A stretch of 64,000 nucleotides of DNA from Candidatus Obscuribacterales bacterium (GTDB lineage Bacteria; Cyanobacteriota; Vampirovibrionia; Obscuribacterales; Obscuribacteraceae). The notes under the pieces were generated by a model. That model was given only the letters and a program-made list of their open reading frames with translations. It was not told where the DNA came from and ran no database searches. Made by a program: the position numbers and the translations under genes. Every line of letters starts with the position of its first letter. Positions within the stretch are counted from its first letter, which is position 1. Of this stretch, positions 36,301 to 45,300 are shown one piece after another. The stretch lies in NCBI GenBank assembly GCA_019752635.1, contig JAIELX010000073.1, positions 33,473 to 97,472 of the forward strand. The letters run 5' to 3'.

Positions 36301-39300
36301 CGTTGAATGTAAATGCGGTGGGCACCGGCAATGGTGGCACTGTAACTATCAATGCGCATTCCCTTGCAATGACGGGGGTTGCCTTATCTGCGAATGCAGC
36401 CGGAACAGGCAGCGGCGGAGCCGTATCAGTCACAACTACCAGCAACGTCTCAGCGCTCAATGTGGGCACGGGGGCAGACCCGATTGGAAGTATTACCGCC
36501 AATGGCGTCGGGTCGCCTGCGAATGCGGGGCGAGTGTCCCTGACGAGTGCTCAGGACCTGACCGTAGACATGGCAGGCGTTACCGCGAGTCCTGGAGCCG
36601 ATGGTAATGGCGCAATATTTAACTTTACCGCTGGTACTGCCGCATCTGCCGGTGGATCCGGAAACCTTCGCGTGGTGGGTGCTTTAACTGCCAACGCTGG
36701 GGGTGTTGGCACAGGCGGTCAAGTTAACCTCACCAGCAACAGCAATCTTCCATTCTTGTTTAATCTCGGTCTTGGTGGACTCAACGGACTCACGGGGAAT
36801 TCGGTTTCTGCCAACGGCGGAACGACCTCCGGCGCCGCGGGGTCCATTTCGATCAACAACACGGGCAATGGCGGCATCACTGTGTCGCCGGCTAACTTGA
36901 ACCTTCTTGTCACCGACGGTGGCGGTGGAAGTCTGAGCCTGACTGCGGCTAACGGAGCCTTAAACCTGGGAGCAGGTCTGTACAGTGTCAGCGCTGTCAG
37001 TGCAGGGACTGTTAGCGCTGGCGGAACATTTACAGCTACTGCTCGGGACATTGTTTCAGGCGGGCTGACCTTCATCATTGCGAATGGCGCAGCCGCGGGG
37101 GGCGCCGGCGGAAGTATCAGCATTACGGAAACGGGGGATACCGCTAACTCACCATTTTTTGTAGCAGGGGGCTTTTTATTTCTCAGTGCGGCAGCCGGTG
37201 GCGGAGCCGGTGGCGCGGGCGGTAGCGTGTCGGTTTCCGTACCACGCGATCTGACTGTCGATCCGGGCGTAATTAACGTTTCGCCTGTCGTACAGGGGGC
37301 CGGCGGGCGCATCAGTCTGACGGCGGGAACAGCAGTCAGAGGAGACCTTGTCGTCACGATGAATTCCGTGAACGTCGACGGGGTCAATGGTGCCGGCGGG
37401 ACCATTTTGCTCTCTGCGACCGGAAACGTGACCGTAGAAAACAGTCTATCAGCTCGGGGCACTGGCACCGGCGCCGGCGGAAGCATAACAATCAACGCGA
37501 ATGGACTCAACCCGTTCCTGGTAAACGTCAATTCAGGCAGTAACCGGGTTTTCGGAACTATTAACGCATCATCTGCGGGTGGAGCCGGTGGAAGACTGAG
37601 CATAACGAATCCATCGGGGATCACCATTCCCAATCTAACGTCGATCAACTTAGCTGCTGGCAACGGCGCCGGGGGGACATTGACGCTCTCGGCCGCAAAT
37701 GGCGTTATCGCAATTGATTCGACCGCTCAAAACTTTATCGATTTGAATGGCACGGCGGGCTCCGGCGGGCAGTTTAACCTGACAGCATCCAGCTTTAACA
37801 TCACCGGCGGGACGGTACAGTTGAGGGCCCAGGGCGCAGGTGGTGGTGGCGGTGTGTTTAACGTGACCAGCACAGCCGCGAATGCTGATCTCAGTGTTCA
37901 GGCGATGGGGCAGTTCACGATTCTAGGTGGCGGAGTAGCCATACCTCAACAGACGGTCCAGAACGTGCTGCCGATACCCGCGGGCACAACGGTATTGACA
38001 TTACCGGCGGTGACGGGATTGGCCGCAGGGCAGCAGATAACAGTAACTCAGGGAACGCTCACTGAGACTGTTTCAATTGTCAGCGTTGATACGGTAACAA
38101 ACCAGATCACCGTTACAGCTTTGACGAATACCTTCCCGGCAATGATGGCCCAGCCCGTCGTCGCCGTGGTCAACACTTCCAGTGGCACTGTTTCGTTGAA
38201 TTCCGGACGAAACCTGACGGTAGTATCCGCTGACGTGCAAGTGGCACCCACAGGCAACGGGCCTGGCGCGAACTATTCCTACAACGCAGGAACATCTGGT
38301 GCACCCGGCGACTTGCTAGTGACGGGGACCATCAATGCCGCTGCTATCGGCGGGGTGTTGCCGAACCAAGCGGGTGGAGCTGTAACGCTCACTTCCACGC
38401 GAAACACTCGTATTGTAGGCGATATCATCACCACGGGGACGGGTAACGTCGGCAGTGGTTCCGTGACGCTGACCTCTAACAGCAACTCGCTCTTCACCGT
38501 TGATCCGACCAACCCCACAGCCTTGAATGGTGTCGCCGGCATTATCAACACAAGCAGCGCAGGCAACGTTGGCGGTAACGTCACTATCACGAACAACGGT
38601 GTTGGTGGCATAGACATTCGCAATGCCAGCGTTGATCTGATTATGACTTCCGGCGGCGGTTCCGGTGCTTCGTTCACGGCAAATGCCGGTCTTGGTGTCT
38701 TTAGCGTGCAGCAGACCAGCACCATAAATGTCAACGGAATTGGCGGAACGCTTCCTAGCGGAGGCACCGTATCCATCACTGCAGGGTCCATCGAGACGAC
38801 AGGACATTTGTCCATAACCGCCCAAGGTATCGGCGGCCCCGGCGGCACCGTGACGCTCAATGCAACGGGCGCCAGCTCGTTTATCGAAATTCACAAAATG
38901 AATGTCGGCGCCATCGACATCAATACCGATGCTACTGATGGTAATGGCGGAACGATCAACGTTACGGCCGGCACCAGATTGCTTATTGATCCGGCCGGTT
39001 TATCAAACAAGACCGGCGATGGTGGAACAGGCCGCAATATGACGTTTACGGCCACGGGCCAGGCCGGTGGTTGCTGCGGAAGCATTTTGTTTACTGCGCC
39101 AGTGAACTTCAGCGGTCAAACCACAGGCGTTGTGGTCAACGTGAATTCGGTAACACCGTTTACTATCGGTAGTCCCGGTACTTCGGGCAACGGGATCGTG
39201 ATGGACGCGATGACTTCCGTTGCCGTAAACATGAACGGCACTGGCGGCGGATCTGGAGGTAACTTCAGCATCAATCAAACCGGTGCAGGCGGGGTAGTGA

Positions 39301-42300
39301 TTTCCAACGGCGCCATAATCACGGCTCGTGCCGGCGATGGCAACACCCCGTTCGTAGGAGGCAGCGTCAGCATCAGCGCTGGTTCTGGCGGACTGACTCT
39401 AGGTAATGGCACCATCGACGTGGGTGTACCCTCAACTGCGATCCCTCCGGTTGTGCCGACGATCGTCCTGGGTACGATAGTGCCTGCTATCAATGGAGGC
39501 ACCGGCTCGCCGCAGGCAAATGGCGGGTCGATCACCATCACCTCAAACAGACTGACGATAAACGCTGGTGCTACCGGAGCATTCAATCTTCTGGCCCAGG
39601 GCGGAGTTTCAGGACAGGGTGGCAGTGTGAACGTCACGTTGACTGACAGCAATACCGCACTGAATATAGGCAGTTTGGTCGGTCAGTTCAACATTGATGC
39701 GCGCGGTGGCGCGGTCGGTGGCAGAATTACACTGAGTTCCGGTCAGAACCTCAACGTAACTGCTGCCAACGCTCAGTTTGGAAACTTTGGCGCACTAGGT
39801 AATTTTGACGGCGGACGAGTGAGCCTTACAGCTGCAGGCAACGTATTCTGGAACGGCAACTTGAGTGCTGCAGGGCAAGGCGTAGGCGATGGCGGGCAAG
39901 TGACCATCAGACACGGTGGCTTCAGCCCGTTTTACATCAACGCTGGCAACTTTGGCTCAGGCATCAACGGAACTTTGAGCGTCGCTACTGGTTTGATCGC
40001 CGGTAACGGTGGATTGATCGACATCAGCACCACTGGCTTCGCCGGAATTTTGATTAACGGCGGATTCACGTTCAACGCTAACGCACTGGCAACGCCGGGT
40101 GGGGTGGGATCGCCTCAAGCAGTAGGCGGTATCGCTGGTGGCGATGGCGCGACCAGCGGCACCATGAACGGTGGCACAGTCAATATCAACACCAACAGCA
40201 TTACACTGCTCACGGCCGGTACTACGACCATGACGGCAAATGGAGATGGATCCGGTAACGGCGGCTCCATCAACTTCAATCACAGGCTGCTCGGAATTCA
40301 GGTCGGCGGAGTTGGAAACAACTTCGCATTCACGGCAACCGGCGGCAGCACGACGAGCAGCGGTTCTACTGCCGGTAACGGCGGAAGCATAACGCTGACC
40401 AGCAATTCGAACCTGAACATACAGACTGTTGGTGGCGTAACCTTCAATGCGGGACCGTCGGGTGCAACTGGTAACGGTGCCACGTATGCGCTGACGAGCG
40501 GGGCCTTCGGTAACGTAGTCGTCAACGGCACTCTCTCCGCTAACGGTGTTGCCGCATCGGGGATGTTCGGCGATGGCGGAACGATACGCATCACTCAGCC
40601 TGGCAGTGCGCTGTTCGGGATCGGGGCCGGACTCGTCGGGTTCGGGGTAAATGGCAACATTACCGCTGACGCTTCGATCAATGGAGGGAAGGGGGGAACA
40701 ATAAACCTGGCGCTGACCACATCGACGGTCCAATTGAATGGAGGGGGGATTGTGTCGGCGCGCGGTGCGATCTCGACTGGCGCGGTCAATTCCGATGGCG
40801 GCACCATCACATTCAATGCGAATGTCGTCAACCATTCCGGCGCCGGCGGATTCTTGTTTCGAGCCAATGGAAGTACGGCAAGCAACGGGGGCACAATTAA
40901 CTTCACCTCGAATTCGAGTGCCATCTCAGCGGGAACGGTTAGCAATACCATCGCGTTCTCTGCTGGTGCCGGAGGACCTGGCTTCAATACTAATGCGAAT
41001 GGTGGGACCGTTAATTTGACAGCGTCGTCGCTGAACATAGATCCCAATGGTATCAGCGTAGAGCCCACCGGAAATCGCGGAAATGGTGGCACTATGGTGC
41101 TAACCGCAACAAACGGGGCACTGGTAGTTTCCGGAAGCTTGAACGCCAACGGTGGCGCCCTTGCTGGAAACGGCGGACGAATCGACCTGATCAGCAATAG
41201 CGGCGCTGCGTTCCAATACAACAATGGAGCGGCTCCTTTTAATGGAATCAACGGCAACGCGTCTGCGGCCGCCGGGTTACTTCAGGGCAATGGCGGAACC
41301 ATTCTGGTTCGCAATAACCAGCCTGTGGGAATCACAGTTGGTGCTGCTGCTACGTTCAATGTATTGAATGCGAATCTGCTCGGACAAACTGCGGGCACTG
41401 TGACGCTCGACGCCGGTAACGGCGCCCTGGTCATTAATGCTCCGACAATAAGCACCACTCCCTTCATTGGTAACGGTGGGACCATCAATCTGACGGGGGC
41501 GTCGATCACCGGACCGGCTGGAGTGGCGCTGGTTCTTTCCTCTGATGGTGGACTTGGTGGAAACGGCGGTACTGTAGCTGTCCGTACCAATCAAGGTAAC
41601 TCCAATGTCGGTAATCTCACCATCGGCAACCTTGCCGGAAACATTAGCATCCGGGCAAGAGGCGGTACTTCACCGTCCGCCACAAACGGCGGAACCATCG
41701 ATATCAACGCCGCTGGCTTCCAACTTACGGTAGATCCCACCGCAGCATTGCTGGGAACGCAAGCACTTAATGGTGACGCAGGCACGCTCAGACTGACAGC
41801 CGCTGGCAATGCCGCTTCACCTACGGGCAATTTGCAAGTGACTGCCGGATTGAATCTGAACGGTATTGGTCGGGGTAACGGTGGAACGCTCGTCATAAGA
41901 GCGAAGGGTGTCAACAACTTCGTCCTTAATGGCAACACGACAAATAGTGTTAACGGCGTTATCTCCGTGAACGGTGGTGCTAATGGTGGAAACGCCGGCT
42001 CGATTGACATTGAGCAATCCAGTATCAATGCTGGAGGCGGCATCGTGTTTAACTCGGCCACACCACTGACGGCCGCGGCGGCTCGCGGTAATGCCGGTAG
42101 TATCAGAGTTGCGGCGCTCGGTTTATTGCCAATTCAGTTCACTGGTGCAGCAAGCATCGATGTGAGCGCACTCTTCCAGGATCGCAACGGTGGCACTATT
42201 GACCTTCAAGCCGCTAAGTTTGTATTCGGTGGCGGCAACGTAGCGCTGACGGCGAATGCGGCTGGCATCGGCAATGGTGGTGCGGTGACAGTGCGCAGTA

Positions 42301-45300
42301 CCGGAGTTTCCGGAAGCGCGTCCGATGTGGTAGTCGGTACCCTGGCGAATCAGTTCAACATAACCGCTCGCGGTGGCTCTGTAGGCTTGGCCGGAGGAAA
42401 TGGCGGCACTGCAAACCTGTCGGTCGCCTCAGCATCAAACAACTTGATCATCAATCCGACCGGCCTCGTCCTGGCGCCGCGGGGTGGCGTCGGCAACGGC
42501 GGAACCCTTGTTGCAAGTTCCGGTTTGAACCTGTTTGTCAACGGATCATTGAATCTGGATTCCGCAGCACTTGGCGGAAACGGCGGTTCCGCCACATTGA
42601 CTAGCGGAGCGAACTTCCCGTCGTTTGGAATCTTTGCCGGCGCAACTACTAATGGTATTAATGGTTCCCTGACGGCCAATGCCCTAGGTCAGACCGGAAA
42701 CGGCGGCACATTGAGTGTCACCAGCACTACGGCGGCTGGCATCACCTTGGGGGCTGCTCAGACCATCCAGGCCAATGCCGGAACGTTCGACGGACAAGGT
42801 GGCAGCATTTCATTGAGTGCTACCACTAATGGCACCATTAATCTCGGCAGCAACGCCGTCCCGATATCCGTGGATGGAACAGGCACCAAGCAAGGTGGAA
42901 CGATCACACTCAACTCTTCTATTCTCACGGTAAACGCCGGCGCGAACCAAACGCTGCAATCGCGTGGTGGCGGGCTGGGAGGCCGAGGTGGCACGATAAG
43001 TGTCACCGTGTCCAGCTCGGGCTCGCCCTTGACGGTGGGCGCAGGCGCGGGACAGCTTGCTCTGGCGATCAATTCGAACGGAGTAGGAAGGAGTGGCACA
43101 ATCAACTTGACCACGGCCGCTGCACTAAACCTCAACACCAATGGCTTGTTCCTTCTCGGGGCTGCCGGCAACAATGTCGGCGCGACGCTCAACGCAACGG
43201 CTGGAACAACTGGTGGTTTCGGTAACCTCACAACAATTGGCGCCATTGATGTTGGAAACGGCACTGGTGGACTGCTCAATTTGAGAACGCAGCAAGCTGG
43301 AACAACGATTCTGCAAACGGGGCTAGGCGCTCTATATAGCGGTCGGGCAGTCCAATTAGTGACACCGGGGTCCCTGGGCTCGGCACTGGCTCCTATTCAA
43401 ACGGCCACTAGCGTCGATCCCTCCGGGGGCTTGCAAGTGCAATCTACCGGGGCAGGTAGCAGTGCTTTCGTAAATCAAGCTGGAGCTCTGGCTCTCGGTA
43501 CCTCTACCGCAGGATTCCAGCTCAATGTAACGTCTAACACTGAGATCAACGTGGTCGGAGCCATTTCCGGCGCTAACTTGAGCCAGATCAATTTGACCAC
43601 CACTGCAGCGTTGCCCGGAAACGGCGCGATCAATATAAGGGCTGATGTCGGTGGTTCGTCGTTTGCGACAGCCAACATCAATGCTAACGGCACAGGCGCC
43701 ATCACTAATTCGGCCGGTGTCGTGAGAGTCGGCACATTGAACCTGACCAGTGGCAGCGGTAACATCGGCACTCGTGCATCGCGAGTGATCACGACTGCAA
43801 CATCGATATCTGCTAACACTTCCGGAAACGTCTTCTTGTTCGCCGCAGCGTCACCCACCACACCTGGTGGCTTTGCTCCGACGGTCAATATTGGAACTTC
43901 CAGCGCAAGCGCAGGAACCTTCGATTACCTCGCTTGTGGAGGCATTAACTTCGTCGGCAATTTGAATGCCCCGACGTTGTTCCTCGGGACGTTCAGCGGC
44001 GACATCAACGCATCCGGGTCGGTGTTAAACACCGTGGGCTCGATTGGTATTACCTCTGCGAACAACGCAACAATTTCGAAGGGTTCTGGTTTCTTGAGCT
44101 TGCTGCAATCCAGCGTGACGAACGCCTTGAATGTCACTACCCAAGGTGTGTTGACGATCAACGGCACGATCTCTGGAAACAATCTCAACTTTGCTTCCAA
44201 TGGAGCTGGAGGCCTTATAGTCATCGGCGCCGACATCAATGGCACCAACCCGACACCCACGATTAACAGTCAAGTGACTTTCAGTTCGTTCTCGGGCAGC
44301 AGCTTGGTTCAATCTGGAGGGACTGTCGCCGCTAACACCATTAACTTCAACATGGGCAGCGGTGCCGTCGGTAGCAACTTCAGTCGCATCAACACGAATG
44401 CGAACTTCATCAACAACTCGGGCTTCGGTGCTACCAACAACGTATTCATCAACGAGCTCAACGGGGTCACTGTGGGCACGTTCGGCTTCGTGAGTGCCGG
44501 CGGGACCTTCGACTTGCTCGTGCAAGATGGACAAACAACATTCCAGAGCATTAACGCCGGCGGTCTAATCAGCATTGTCAAATTGGCAAACAGCGGTAGT
44601 CTGACTCAGTTGGCCGGAGGCTTCACGTCCAATCTTGGCGGTGGCATAACGCTAACCACGGTCGGCCAATCCCCCATAAGCTTGAATGGCTCCCTGTTCG
44701 CCGGGGGAACCGGAGCTATAAGCATCACGGGGGTTGGCGCAGGGGCGTCCGTAACACTCGGGACCGTATCGGCCAACAATGCCAACATAAGTGTTACGTC
44801 TGTATCCAGCGGCATCACTCAGAATGCGTTCACCACCGTTAGCACCAACAACGGGAACATATCGTTGACCGGTGTCGGGGCTGGTGGCAACGTCATTCTG
44901 AACGGCACCGTCAGGACGAACAGTTCCGGCGCCATCAGCGTGACTGCGGTAAATGGTTCCATCGTCATGAATTCCATGTCAACAGGATTCACCGGACCGA
45001 ACAACATAAGCGTTACCGCTGTAGGCGGCTCAGTGACAGTGAACCCGAACTCCTTTGTGAGTGCAGGTCAAAATGGAAACATTCTATTGCAGGCTAATAG
45101 CGGTTCTGTCACGCTGACCAATGCGAATGTCTCATCTTCTGGAACCGGCACGATAGCTGCACAATCTGTCGGTGGCATCGGTGGAGTCTTCCTTGGAACA
45201 CTGAGCTCGGGAGCCGGAAACATTACTGTGCTTAGCACACCTGCAAACAGCAACATTGTCGGTACCGGATTGGTATCTAGCGTCACCTCAAGCAGCGGCA